This document shows, one piece after another, positions 8,285-17,167 of a DNA stretch of 64,000 nucleotides. Both the position numbers and the translations under genes were made by a program. Origin of the DNA: Parapedobacter sp042666505 (GTDB lineage Bacteria > Bacteroidota > Bacteroidia > Sphingobacteriales > Sphingobacteriaceae); assembly GCF_042666505.1 (NCBI RefSeq), contig NZ_JBHTDN010000001.1:1240001-1304000 (forward strand), read 5' to 3'. The notes below the pieces were generated by a model, which ran no database searches, had not been told where the DNA came from, and worked only from the letters and a program-made list of their open reading frames with translations. Each line of letters starts with the position of its first letter. The first letter of the stretch is position 1.

Positions 8285-9895
8285 ATGATTATAAACAACA
8301 CCCTGTTAATCACTTGTCTATGTTTATTAGGGATTTTGTCCTGCTATAACAGGAGTATCGAACAGCAAGGTCAGGCCGAGTTAGTGGGCACCACACCGCT
8401 GACAGCCGCCACTCAACCGAACAAAGCCAATCAGATTCGATTCAAAGACATGTTGGGCATAAATGCCTTCGAATGGAACTTCGGCAGTCAACGGATCCCG
8501 ATAGAGCCTGAGCAAGCTTACTTTTTCAAGCCTTTTTCCAGTTTCCGGCACTATTTGGATTGGCGGCAAATCGAGGAGAACAAGGGTAAATATGGATATA
8601 ATCCTACGTCGAGGGGAGGGTGGAAATACGATGAAATATACCAGTGGTGTAAAGAACAAGACATTACCGTACTGGCTTGTATTAAGACTATTCCGGCTTG
8701 GCTTTTAGAGACCTATCCCCCTGAAAAAAGGGACATCGAAAATGTACCTGCACCTTACGGAGCCGATCTGAGTGATCCGGCGTCTTACATCGATCATGCT
8801 AAACTGGGATTTCAGTTCGCTGCGAGATATGGCGCCAACAAAAACGTTGATCCAGCCCTCGTCCATGTCAACCCGAAACCTCATTACGATCCCAATCAAG
8901 TAAAAATAGGTCTCGGTCTCGTTAAATACGTTGAGTGCAACAACGAACCGGACAGGTGGTGGAAGCCCACTAAAGTTGCCCAGCAAACGGGTTCTGAATA
9001 CGCGGCGAATATGTCAGCTTTTTACGACGGACACAAAGGCACGTTGGGTCCTGGTGTGGGGGTTAAAAATGCGGATCCTAATATGCAGGTAGTTATGGGC
9101 GGTATTGCCGCTAAGCCGGATTTTATCAAAGAAATGATTGACTGGTGTGAAAAACACCGCGGGCGCAAAGCAGATGGCAGCATCGACCTTTGTTTCGATG
9201 TGCTAAATTACCACCATTATTCCAATAACCGGCAGGCCACGCGCGACCGAAAAGAACAACGGGGGGTTGCCCCGGAAATCTCTCCATCACCTGAAGTAGC
9301 TCATCAATTCTTAAAGTTTGTGATTAACGATTTACCGGGTATGGAAGTATGGAATACGGAGGTCGGTTATGACGTTAACGAACACAGCATTCAACGTGCG
9401 ATCCCCATAAAGGAAAAATCTGCCCTCCAAACCCAGGCTGACTGGAATCTGCGCACAGCGCTTATGTATGCCAGACTCGGCGTCGACCGGTTGTTTTTTT
9501 ACATGTTGCACGATGTGGATGCACGGAGCACGATACAATACGCATCTTCGGGCTTCGTAGATAAGCAAAATAAACCGTATACAAGCAAGCCGACTTGGGA
9601 CTTCCTTCTACAAGCCAATAAGCTGATCGGCGAATATTTCTATCAAAAAACATTGAATACCGACCCGATTGTCGACTTATATACCCTGGATGACAAAAGC
9701 ATATATGTGCTCACCGTTCCCGACGAGCGTGGCCGCGAAGAGAAATTTGAACTTGCCGTGGGAAACCGCAAACAGGTTCGGATTCACGAATTGGTAGCCG
9801 GCGCCAAGGAAATGAAAACCAGCACGAAAGATGTGGCAAACGGTAAAATTACAGTCAATGTAACGGAAACTCCCATCTTTGTGGAAGTACTATAG
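8285..9895 (+). CDS. lipoprotein glycoside hydrolase, clan GH-A-like
   Basis: A 536-residue protein with a lipoprotein leader: a hydrophobic stretch ends in LLGILSC, giving Cys20 or so as the lipidated residue. The body looks like a (beta/alpha)8 glycosidase. VKYVECNNEPD contains the Asn-Glu-Pro acid/base signature of clan GH-A, and MEVWNTEVGYD is a good nucleophile strand. A small C-terminal beta domain follows (about 450-536). I cannot assign the GH family; GH39- or GH5-like are possibilities. It is divergent to the EPS operon and embedded in the EPS locus, so the likely substrate is the cell's own EPS (editing, release or dispersal), by inference. The 3' end overlaps the convergent UbiA gene by 6 nt. 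Confidence 0.75.
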   Translation: MIINNTLLITCLCLLGILSCYNRSIEQQGQAELVGTTPLTAATQPNKANQIRFKDMLGINAFEWNFGSQRIPIEPEQAYFFKPFSSFRHYLDWRQIEENKGKYGYNPTSRGGWKYDEIYQWCKEQDITVLACIKTIPAWLLETYPPEKRDIENVPAPYGADLSDPASYIDHAKLGFQFAARYGANKNVDPALVHVNPKPHYDPNQVKIGLGLVKYVECNNEPDRWWKPTKVAQQTGSEYAANMSAFYDGHKGTLGPGVGVKNADPNMQVVMGGIAAKPDFIKEMIDWCEKHRGRKADGSIDLCFDVLNYHHYSNNRQATRDRKEQRGVAPEISPSPEVAHQFLKFVINDLPGMEVWNTEVGYDVNEHSIQRAIPIKEKSALQTQADWNLRTALMYARLGVDRLFFYMLHDVDARSTIQYASSGFVDKQNKPYTSKPTWDFLLQANKLIGEYFYQKTLNTDPIVDLYTLDDKSIYVLTVPDERGREEKFELAVGNRKQVRIHELVAGAKEMKTSTKDVANGKITVNVTETPIFVEVL

Positions 9896-10948
9896 CGAAT
9901 ACCGTATTCGTCGGTATAATGCAGCCGTCGCCACCCAATAATCCCGGAGCGGAATAATCAAATTTCGGGGAAATAAAATTGTATGGACAACCAATATAAC
10001 CCATGCAAGCGGCTGATCGACGCTGGCGGATATCAATATGCTTGCGGGGAAGAACGTTTGATAATAGTCAATCATCAACACCTGTGTGTGCTTGTTCTCC
10101 GGTGAGATTACGATGATGGGAACATTCGCATAACGCCGATATCGTATGATCACCAACACTACATATAAAACCAACGATAACCAGGCGGCACCCAAGTTTA
10201 GGTGTGAAAGCATACCAGTAAACGCAACCAACTCGACGCAAAATAATCCAATGGCGAAAGGTTTGAATTTTTCGGGACGTATTCCGGCTGCAAAGGTCTT
10301 AATCTGTGTCTTGATGTCGTTTTCACGATCGAGGAATTGATGCCACAAGATGCCCCGGCACCCAAACGACATCGACCACACGCCCACCCACGCAAACCAA
10401 TGATAGTCTACTTCTACGCCCATTGCATAACTGATACCTGAAACCATGAGCAACGAAGGGAAGAAATGTGCCCCACTTGCGTCACAGATGACACCCAAAA
10501 TTCCTCTTTTTTTAAAACGAAACGGCGGTACCGAGTACAACGTGAACGCCAGCCAAGCGCATGCGTACAGGCCAACGGTGAGTCGATCGGGCCATACCCA
10601 ATAGCAAACGGCCGTGCCAGCCGCGAAACATCCCGCTACAATCGCTGTCCGCGACCAAGGAGAGAGATTAGCCACGCGATTGCGTTTACCGACTGCCTGG
10701 TCTTCCTGGATATCCGTCAAGTCATTGATAATGCTTACATAAATAGCGCCGATGGCTAATGAAAGCAGAAAAAAAAGGTAATACGGAGAAAGCGCGTACA
10801 GTCGGCCTCCCGACAAAAACGTTGTCGCATAGGCGATAGACAGTAACGGCGGCAACTTGAATCCCCACCATTCCGAAGCACGTATCAGCTTGCTTAAACC
10901 ACTTATCCCCTTGTTATTTTTCCTAGCCGGCATAGTCTTGTCCTCCAT
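9890..10948 (-). CDS. UbiA-family prenyltransferase
   Basis: A 352-residue integral membrane protein with about eight hydrophobic segments. The first Asp-rich motif is NDLTDIQEDQAVGKRNR (NDxxDxxxD, prenyl diphosphate-Mg binding), and a second Asp-bearing loop reads DRENDIKTQIKT. Both are hallmarks of the UbiA superfamily. Its ATG at 10948 shares bases with the stop of the upstream GT2 gene, so it is translationally coupled to EPS genes. Ubiquinone/menaquinone prenylation is an unlikely context here. Members that prenylate phosphosugars (decaprenylphosphoryl-phosphoribose synthase) offer one precedent for a glycan role. The substrate is unknown. Confidence 0.85.
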   Translation of the reverse strand: MEDKTMPARKNNKGISGLSKLIRASEWWGFKLPPLLSIAYATTFLSGGRLYALSPYYLFFLLSLAIGAIYVSIINDLTDIQEDQAVGKRNRVANLSPWSRTAIVAGCFAAGTAVCYWVWPDRLTVGLYACAWLAFTLYSVPPFRFKKRGILGVICDASGAHFFPSLLMVSGISYAMGVEVDYHWFAWVGVWSMSFGCRGILWHQFLDRENDIKTQIKTFAAGIRPEKFKPFAIGLFCVELVAFTGMLSHLNLGAAWLSLVLYVVLVIIRYRRYANVPIIVISPENKHTQVLMIDYYQTFFPASILISASVDQPLAWVILVVHTILFPRNLIIPLRDYWVATAALYRRIRYSL

Positions 10949-11955
10949 TAATTTTTTGAGACGGCTACGGGCTGGCCAATGATCCGCAACCTCCGTTTTA
11001 TATTCGGATAATGGTGTTCGAAGGCGGTTTTAGTCAATTTGCATAAGGATATCATGCTATGTATGGCGCTTAGCGAGAAAGCCTCCATAAACAGGCGACG
11101 GGCCTTCGCGATTTTGCCTTCTCTGATTAGCACATGTTTACCCAGCTCTACCAGGCCTTCAACATATTGCCGTTCTAGCAGCTTTTTTTCATTTGTATCC
11201 AGCTTATCTCGATACTGATCCAATAGCGTTTTGGTATCGTCTATTAAAAGCAATTTGACTACCTCTATTCGTTGCCGACCGTCGAATACATTTTGACCAT
11301 CGATATCCTTATACCACAATTTCTCCAATGTGAATGCCGCACGGGTGGGCTTGGTCATTATCATATCCAAATACATCCCCCAATCGTCGCCGATGTTCAG
11401 GCGGTGGTTCCATCCGCTAACCATTGATGATCTTTTTATCAAGGCTGACGACGAAGGCGATGGGCACGCTTGCAAGTACAATCTACGGAGGTCACGAGCG
11501 TTCAATGTCACAAACCCTTTCTCGTCACCCCTATAAAAAGGCTTTAAATAGCGATACCCCGAAAAGAAATCCTCCCAATCGTCGGCGGCCCCTTTGGATC
11601 GCTGATGCCAATTTGTAAAGACAAAGTCCACATCAAATTGGTTTAGCGCCTGCACACATTTTTCCAAAAAGTCGGGCGCCCATTTATCGTCGGAATCTAG
11701 CGAAGCGATCAACTCACCTTTCGCAAACTTCAACCCTGTGTTCCGTGCAGCGGCCTGGCCTGCGTTTTTTTGATAGACATAGGTAATACCGTCTACCTGA
11801 GTAAGCAAATCCCGGGTTTGATCGACGGAACCGTCGTCTACCACAATGAGCTGGACTAGCGGGTAGGTTTGTCCCATCACGCTTTCCACCGCGTTCATCA
11901 CTTTGCTTGCGCGATTGTATGTAGGAATAATGACGGAAACCAGAGGCGACTGCAT
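10948..11955 (-). CDS. glycosyltransferase family 2
   Basis: A GT2 enzyme starting MQSPLVSVIIPTYNRASKV, with the GT-A core IVVDDGSVDQT, AAARNTGLKFAKGELIASLDSDD (DxD motif) and YLQACPSPSSSALIKRS. I choose the ATG at 11955, giving 335 residues. The frame is open to 12141, but that extension would overlap the GT4 gene by 182 nt and adds 62 residues unlike any GT2 N-terminus. With the chosen start the gene begins 5 nt after the GT4 stop. No membrane spans; it should transfer a sugar to the EPS lipid-linked intermediate. Confidence 0.87.
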   Translation of the reverse strand: MQSPLVSVIIPTYNRASKVMNAVESVMGQTYPLVQLIVVDDGSVDQTRDLLTQVDGITYVYQKNAGQAAARNTGLKFAKGELIASLDSDDKWAPDFLEKCVQALNQFDVDFVFTNWHQRSKGAADDWEDFFSGYRYLKPFYRGDEKGFVTLNARDLRRLYLQACPSPSSSALIKRSSMVSGWNHRLNIGDDWGMYLDMIMTKPTRAAFTLEKLWYKDIDGQNVFDGRQRIEVVKLLLIDDTKTLLDQYRDKLDTNEKKLLERQYVEGLVELGKHVLIREGKIAKARRLFMEAFSLSAIHSMISLCKLTKTAFEHHYPNIKRRLRIIGQPVAVSKN

Positions 11956-11959
11956 AGCT

Positions 11960-13132
11960 TTATAAACTCGATAGCAATTTTTCTGCAAAAATAGTTTCTG
12001 GCGAAGTAGGAATGGTCGCTCGTATGGTACTGGCTGCTTTTTCTCCCATTGCCTTCCAATGGTGTTTATTTTGCCAGGCCAGTTCCAAAGCCGCGTCCAA
12101 GGAGTCATCTGTTGCGTAACAGACAAACCCGGTTTCGCCATCTTTTAAAAACTCTTTATTACCTCCCACGTCGGTCGTGATCACCGGTCTCCCAGCCATC
12201 ATTGCTTCGACAATAACCAATGGAAGCCCTTCTGTTCGGGAGGGTAGAACAAGTGCGTGAGAATGGCCCCACATCTCATATACATTGTCAATATGGCCGT
12301 GAAACGAAATATTGGTAGCCCCCAACATTATAGCCATTTCTCTCAGTACCTCTTCATCGGGACCGGTTCCGATAATCGAAACCTTTATGGGCCTATTCTT
12401 CCATTTTTCCTGGCTTAATACGCGTATTAACATATCTTGCCCTTTCTCAATGGCAAACAGTCTCCCTATGCAGCAAAGATGGATACTCTCGCTGCCGTTT
12501 GGGTAGGGAATATAAGTTGTGGGGTTCACGGGATTGAAAATCACCTCGCTGTTGGCCAGACGGACACCAAACTGTTCTTCGGTAAGCCGTTTGTTATGCT
12601 GGGACACAAAAAAACAACGTCGCGCTCCCAACATCACGTTCCGCATTTCATTTCGATGAGGTGCCGGTGGCCAGTAAAAATCAACGGCTTTATGAGAAAC
12701 AATGGTATACGGTATATTTAATTCCATACAGCCATACGCATATCCCAATCCGTCAAAATTGACACCTTGTGAGACAAGCACCATTTTTGGCTGGTATTTT
12801 TTCAGGTATTTTTGAAAGGTGAGTGCCTCAATGCTTAACGAAAAAGCCGGCCTCCCGGTATACGGCGGTAAACGCAAAGCCAGCCTCAATTTTTCAATGA
12901 TTTTTCGATATACGCGTACGGGCAGGGGCCTTACCGGAGAGGTAGGTAAAAACTCAACTCCTTCCCGGATATGCCGCGCGATTTTTGGATGGTCGCGGTC
13001 GATTCGATGTTTACAAACGACCACATGAAATCCTCCTTTTTGCAGAATGGGAACGGCTTTGGACCACAGCTCTTCACTTCCGCCCCACGCATCCATAATG
13101 GCCGATACGACAAAAATGACTTTTTTACTCAT
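11960..13132 (-). CDS. glycosyltransferase family 4
   Basis: A 390-residue GT-B enzyme. The N-terminus KVIFVVSAIMDAWGGSEELW is a typical GT4 acceptor domain. The C-terminal domain carries HLCCIGRLFAIEKGQDMLI, VSIIGTGPDEEVLREMA and the EX7E-type donor motif LPSRTEGLPLVIVEAMMAGRP. It follows the ABC exporter gene by 30 nt on the minus strand and is coupled to the next GT2 gene. It should act in EPS repeat-unit assembly in the cytoplasm. Confidence 0.9.
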   Translation of the reverse strand: MSKKVIFVVSAIMDAWGGSEELWSKAVPILQKGGFHVVVCKHRIDRDHPKIARHIREGVEFLPTSPVRPLPVRVYRKIIEKLRLALRLPPYTGRPAFSLSIEALTFQKYLKKYQPKMVLVSQGVNFDGLGYAYGCMELNIPYTIVSHKAVDFYWPPAPHRNEMRNVMLGARRCFFVSQHNKRLTEEQFGVRLANSEVIFNPVNPTTYIPYPNGSESIHLCCIGRLFAIEKGQDMLIRVLSQEKWKNRPIKVSIIGTGPDEEVLREMAIMLGATNISFHGHIDNVYEMWGHSHALVLPSRTEGLPLVIVEAMMAGRPVITTDVGGNKEFLKDGETGFVCYATDDSLDAALELAWQNKHHWKAMGEKAASTIRATIPTSPETIFAEKLLSSL

Positions 13133-13162
13133 GTTTTAGGTTCTATAACGTAAAAATTCCAA

Positions 13163-15007
13163 TCATATATTTTCGCTTTCCTGCATTATGTCGATTTTAA
13201 ACAATTCAGTATAGGCACCCGCCGAATTCGCCAGGGCATCGGGTTCACCGTGTTGAACGACTTTTCCGTCAGACAAGACATACACATAATCTGCATGCTT
13301 CACCGTTGAATAACGATGACTGATGATTAACACTCCCCGGTTTCCCAAATTTGCTTTCAAGGCATCAAACAGTCGATATTCCGACTGCGCATCCAACGCA
13401 CTGGTCGCCTCATCCAAAACAAGAAACCGAGCTGAGCTGTAAAAGGCCCTGGCGGTGGCTAACTTCTGCCATTGCCCGATACTGATTTCATGCCCTCCTT
13501 CGAACACACGTCCCATCATCGTCTGGTACCCCTCTTCGAAGTCCTTAATATAGTCATGAGCGCCTGCTTGCTTCGAGGCCTCAATGATATCGGAAGGATC
13601 GTGTTTAGCCCGATCGATATCACCCAGGAAAATATTTTCAGCTGCCGTTACGTTATATTTATAAAAGTCTTGGAAAACGACACTGATTTGTTTCCGATAG
13701 CCGGTAATAGAAAAATCCCGGATGTCTGTTCCGTCCAGACGGATCGCCCCTTCTGTCGGATCATACAGACGTGTTAATAGCTTAATCAACGTCGACTTAC
13801 CCGAGCCATTAAGCCCAACAAGCGCCACGATTTTCCGTTGTGGTATTTCGAGTGAAACCCCATCGAGGATCAGTCGTTTATCATGCGGATAATGGAATTT
13901 CAGTTGATCGACGACCAACTTAACGTCCTCCGTCACAGGTACCGGTTCCGGATATTCGGCGTCATGTATCTTGCTCTTTAAATCAAACAAATCGAAGATA
14001 TATTTAACGTACAAATTATTGGAATATACCGCCGTAATGCCCGTGGTTATTTCATGCAGGTATCCGAAAATCATCGGAAAAATTACGAGAAAAATGGCGA
14101 TATCTCCGGCAGAAACCCTACCCTCGATTGCCCCCATCGTTATAAAATAGATACACGTAAAGAAGCCCAAGCTAGCGATCGCATGAAACCCCGATTCGGC
14201 GATTGTCCGCTGTCCGCTAATTTTTAAGCGCTGGCCGATTAACTCGGTACGGATCGCAAAATACTTCCGTTTAAAGTACTCACCAAGGTTGTAGCTCCGG
14301 ATTTCACGGGCCGAAATCTCGGAAGTGATCAGGTGGCCAAAATAGCTTGCTTGACGTTCAATGGGTGTATTCTTGATCCGCAACGCGTTCTGCTTTTCAG
14401 AAAAGTATATATGCACCAAAAACATCGGGAACACAAAGAGAACTAATAGCGGAAGCAGTCGCCAATCGATGGACACGATAATAGCGGATGCACCGATCAT
14501 TTTGAAGCCGGCGCTTAAAATACCGATCAAGCCCATAAGGACTGCATTCGGTCTCCCACCTCCTGCGTCCTTAGCCAACTTCAGAATGTTAAAATATTCG
14601 GGATCCTCGTAATACGCCATATCCAGATCGACGGTATGCCGATGAATCATATCGTCAATCCGCTCGGAAACAAGCGTAGATTGGACCTCGGAAAAATAGC
14701 TGGATAAGGAACTCATGACCGAATGTGCCACCATTGCGCCTCCCGCAATTAACACCTGAACGATGATTTGATTTCGATAACCAGGTGAATCAATTTCAAA
14801 TTTAGCGACAATATCAATCAACTCCTTAAGCGTATATAAGGACAGAAAGAGCAAGCCCGTAGATAAAATAAGCATGAGAACCACGATGACCGTCCGACGC
14901 GGTTCCAGCGCCCATACCATCTTGAGTGTACGGGATAACTTCAGGTCGGATAGCAAATGAAGGTAATAACTGACCTGATCTTTTGTCTTCGATATCGTTT
15001 TAACCAT
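13163..15007 (-). CDS. ABC exporter, fused permease-ATPase
   Basis: A 614-residue half-transporter. An ABC exporter type-1 transmembrane domain (about residues 30-330, six spans) is followed by the ATPase domain. Walker A is GLNGSGKSTLIK, Walker B with the catalytic Glu is FLVLDEATSALDA and the switch His is in IISHRYST. The signature loop is non-canonical: ISIGQWQ instead of LSGGQ. It leads a minus-strand unit with GT4, GT2 and UbiA genes. Given the EPS context it may flip a lipid-linked glycan or export a polymer. No Wzx-type flippase is visible in the window, so it is a candidate substitute. Confidence 0.85.
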   Translation of the reverse strand: MVKTISKTKDQVSYYLHLLSDLKLSRTLKMVWALEPRRTVIVVLMLILSTGLLFLSLYTLKELIDIVAKFEIDSPGYRNQIIVQVLIAGGAMVAHSVMSSLSSYFSEVQSTLVSERIDDMIHRHTVDLDMAYYEDPEYFNILKLAKDAGGGRPNAVLMGLIGILSAGFKMIGASAIIVSIDWRLLPLLVLFVFPMFLVHIYFSEKQNALRIKNTPIERQASYFGHLITSEISAREIRSYNLGEYFKRKYFAIRTELIGQRLKISGQRTIAESGFHAIASLGFFTCIYFITMGAIEGRVSAGDIAIFLVIFPMIFGYLHEITTGITAVYSNNLYVKYIFDLFDLKSKIHDAEYPEPVPVTEDVKLVVDQLKFHYPHDKRLILDGVSLEIPQRKIVALVGLNGSGKSTLIKLLTRLYDPTEGAIRLDGTDIRDFSITGYRKQISVVFQDFYKYNVTAAENIFLGDIDRAKHDPSDIIEASKQAGAHDYIKDFEEGYQTMMGRVFEGGHEISIGQWQKLATARAFYSSARFLVLDEATSALDAQSEYRLFDALKANLGNRGVLIISHRYSTVKHADYVYVLSDGKVVQHGEPDALANSAGAYTELFKIDIMQESENI

Positions 15008-15108
15008 TGATTACTTTAGAATATCTTGTTTTTCTACTAGATAGGATTGCCATTTCTTAAGATACTGCAAAAATTACTCAGACACGTGACGACATGATTA
15101 TTCCTAGT

Positions 15109-15122
15109 ATCTTTGCAAAGAT
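15109..15122. promoter_or_regulatory. overlapping divergent -7 boxes in a 14-bp palindrome
   Basis: ATCTTTGCAAAGAT is a perfect palindrome. On the plus strand it supplies TATCTTTG (15108-15115), an exact TAnnTTTG box for the GT14-like gene. On the minus strand it supplies AATCTTTG (15123-15116), one mismatch, for the ABC exporter operon. Two polymerases could not occupy both at once. Confidence 0.4.
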
Positions 15123-15172
15123 TGATATAAATTACAGCACTCAAACGGAAAAACCGTTGACATTTTGTGTTT

Positions 15173-15190
15173 TGTAGTGGAAATTCGACA
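15173..15190. promoter_or_regulatory. inverted repeat TGTAG-N8-CgACA, site 2
   Basis: TGTAGTGGAAATTCGACA matches the operator pattern with one mismatch. Its centre lies 62 bp from the centre of the minus-strand -7 box at 15116-15123, the same distance as at site 1a. It ends 14 nt before the GTG start of the GT14-like gene. Confidence 0.45.
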
Positions 15191-15204
15191 ATAAAAACCT
15201 TAAG

Positions 15205-16068
15205 GTGGCAAGCGTTGCACATTTAATTTTAGCACATCGTTCACCGGCGTCGGTATCGCGCTTGGTCGGCAGGGTTTCCCATGCGGACGCAAAGACTTTT
15301 ATACACATTGATAAAAAGGTATCCATTGCACCATTTATTGAACGTGTCGGCGCGATTGAAAATACCTTTTTCATAACCAAACGTACGGAGGTGACATGGG
15401 GTACCTATAGCATGGTGCGAGCTACGTTGGAAGCATTCAAAGAGATCTTATCCCGTAAGGATGAGCAATACGATTTCATCAACTTGCTCAGCGAAGCCGA
15501 TTATCCCCTTAAAAATGCAGCGGATGTTCATGCCTTTCTGGACAACCATGTGGGAAAATCGTTTGTCGAAATGCATTTTAATGATTCGCCCTGGTGGGTG
15601 GAAGCACAGCAAAAAATCAGGAAATACCATTTGGCAGACTATCCGTTCAGGGGAAAGTACTTCGTAGAAAATGTGATCAACCGTATTCTGCCCGCACGGC
15701 ACATTCCCTTAGGCATGGCGTTTACTGGACGATCTCAATGGATGACCCTATCAACCGCTCATATACGTCATGTATTATCCGTTATCCATGATCACCCCCG
15801 GATCACTCGTTTTTTCAAACACACCTGGGGTCCGGACGAATTCTTCTTTCAAACCATCCTTTACAATTCGGTCCATAAAAAGGAACTTGTCAATGACAAC
15901 TTGCGCTATATCGATTGGACGGCAGGGAACATGAGTCCTAAAATACTCAGTTGTGATGACTTGGATCAATTGAAACAATCGGAAAAACTGTACGGCAGGA
16001 AGTTCGACAGCGAATCGGACAGTGAGGTATTGGATGCCATAGATGCCGATCTCTTAACAAAAAAATAA
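15205..16068 (+). CDS. GT14-like beta-1,6-N-acetylglucosaminyltransferase (core-2/I-branching family)
   Basis: A 287-residue protein of the core-2/I-branching (GT14) family. It opens VAHLILAHRSPASVSRLV and contains FIHIDKK, WGTYSMVRATLEA, NLLSEADYPLK, LGMAFTGRSQWMTLS and HTWGPDEFFFQTIL. The last contains the conserved acidic residues near the active site. The start is GTG (preceded by taag); no upstream in-frame ATG exists and the first internal ATG would remove conserved sequence. It is a monocistronic plus-strand unit between two minus-strand EPS units and may add a branch to the EPS backbone. It converges with the sugar transferase gene across a 13-nt gap. Confidence 0.85.
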   Translation: MASVAHLILAHRSPASVSRLVGRVSHADAKTFIHIDKKVSIAPFIERVGAIENTFFITKRTEVTWGTYSMVRATLEAFKEILSRKDEQYDFINLLSEADYPLKNAADVHAFLDNHVGKSFVEMHFNDSPWWVEAQQKIRKYHLADYPFRGKYFVENVINRILPARHIPLGMAFTGRSQWMTLSTAHIRHVLSVIHDHPRITRFFKHTWGPDEFFFQTILYNSVHKKELVNDNLRYIDWTAGNMSPKILSCDDLDQLKQSEKLYGRKFDSESDSEVLDAIDADLLTKK

Positions 16069-16081
16069 AGCAAGTTGCTTG

Positions 16082-17167
16082 TTAGACTTTTTCTTTTTGC
16101 AACAATGCAGGTATCGTTTTCAATAACACTTTGAAATCCATCCAGAAGGAGAAATTCTCGGTATAGTCGTTATCCAGCCGCCTTCGTTCTTCGTCGGACA
16201 TCTCACTTTTGCCCCTTTTTGTCACTTGCCAAAGGCCGGTAATCCCCGCCGGACCCAAGAAACGCGTGGCCCACTCATCGGAGGTAAGCTGTTGCGCTTC
16301 ATAAAGTGGAAGCGGCCTATTCCCCACCAATGACATATCGCCCTTTATTACATTAAAAAGCTGGGGAAGCTCGTCCAAACTTGTGTTTCGGAGTAACATC
16401 CCCAAACGTGTAACCCGGGGATCGTCCTTAATCTTTACAAATGCCGATGAACCGCCATTTAGTGCATACTGATTATGGGCTGACAATTTAGCCAACTCTT
16501 TATCCGCATTAACCCGCATTGACCGGAATTTATAAAAGTCAAAAACTTTATACCCGGATCCCGCTCGCTTACTAATATAAAATATGGGCCCTTTAGAGTC
16601 CAATTTAATCAAAATTGCAACGATAACCATAATCGGCATCGCCAGAATAAGCACCGTTCCGGCCACCAGAATATCAAATATCCGTTTTGTTAAGGGCATC
16701 CGGTATTCGCCACTCGGCAATCTGGAATCCACCGTCTTCAACTTGCTATTCAGCAACTTAAATTTGATAATGAATTTTAATCGCTCTTCGATATTCCCTA
16801 CATTAAACGGATAAAAATAAATGTCATTGACGAGCGAGGAAAATGCTTGCGTTACGGCTAAGCGGTTATTTTTGTATGCTAACAAAATAATGCTGATGCC
16901 CTGATTAAGCGGATTGCTGCGGAATGCGGATACAAAAGAAAGCAATGGAGCAATATTTTCCTCAATTTCCAACAGCAAAATATCCGGCGCGGACAAAACC
17001 GATTGTTTCTTTATGTATTTATCTAAAACCTCCAAGTGGTCGAATTGGATAAGCTTGATGTCCTTATTCAAGGCTTTGTCAAGCTCATCGACAAACTTAG
17101 TCCCTAAATATGCAACCGAAATTGTTATAAATTTGCTTTCTTGCTTAACTTCAGTTAACAAATCCAT
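16082..17167 (-). CDS. polyprenyl-phosphate sugar transferase with degenerate receiver domain
   Basis: A 361-residue initiating EPS glycosyl-1-phosphate transferase. Residues 160-361 are a complete bacterial sugar transferase: KRIFDILVAG and a membrane segment (170-188), FYKFRSMRVN, DPRVTRLGMLLRNTSLDEL, GDMSLVGNRPLP and GITGLWQV. The N-terminal 140 residues are soluble and resemble a response-regulator receiver. PDILLLE aligns with PDLIIMD of the neighbouring regulator, which puts Glu67 at the phospho-Asp position, and the conserved Lys is replaced by Tyr119. The usual PssY/WcaJ N-terminal membrane domain is absent. The gene overlaps the response regulator gene by 17 nt, so the two are translationally coupled. 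Confidence 0.88.
   Translation of the reverse strand: MDLLTEVKQESKFITISVAYLGTKFVDELDKALNKDIKLIQFDHLEVLDKYIKKQSVLSAPDILLLEIEENIAPLLSFVSAFRSNPLNQGISIILLAYKNNRLAVTQAFSSLVNDIYFYPFNVGNIEERLKFIIKFKLLNSKLKTVDSRLPSGEYRMPLTKRIFDILVAGTVLILAMPIMVIVAILIKLDSKGPIFYISKRAGSGYKVFDFYKFRSMRVNADKELAKLSAHNQYALNGGSSAFVKIKDDPRVTRLGMLLRNTSLDELPQLFNVIKGDMSLVGNRPLPLYEAQQLTSDEWATRFLGPAGITGLWQVTKRGKSEMSDEERRRLDNDYTENFSFWMDFKVLLKTIPALLQKEKV

Noticed and set aside
11956..12141. N-terminal extension of the GT2 gene
   Set aside because: The extra 62 residues lie wholly within the GT4 coding region and precede the usual GT2 start MQSPLVSVIIPTYN.
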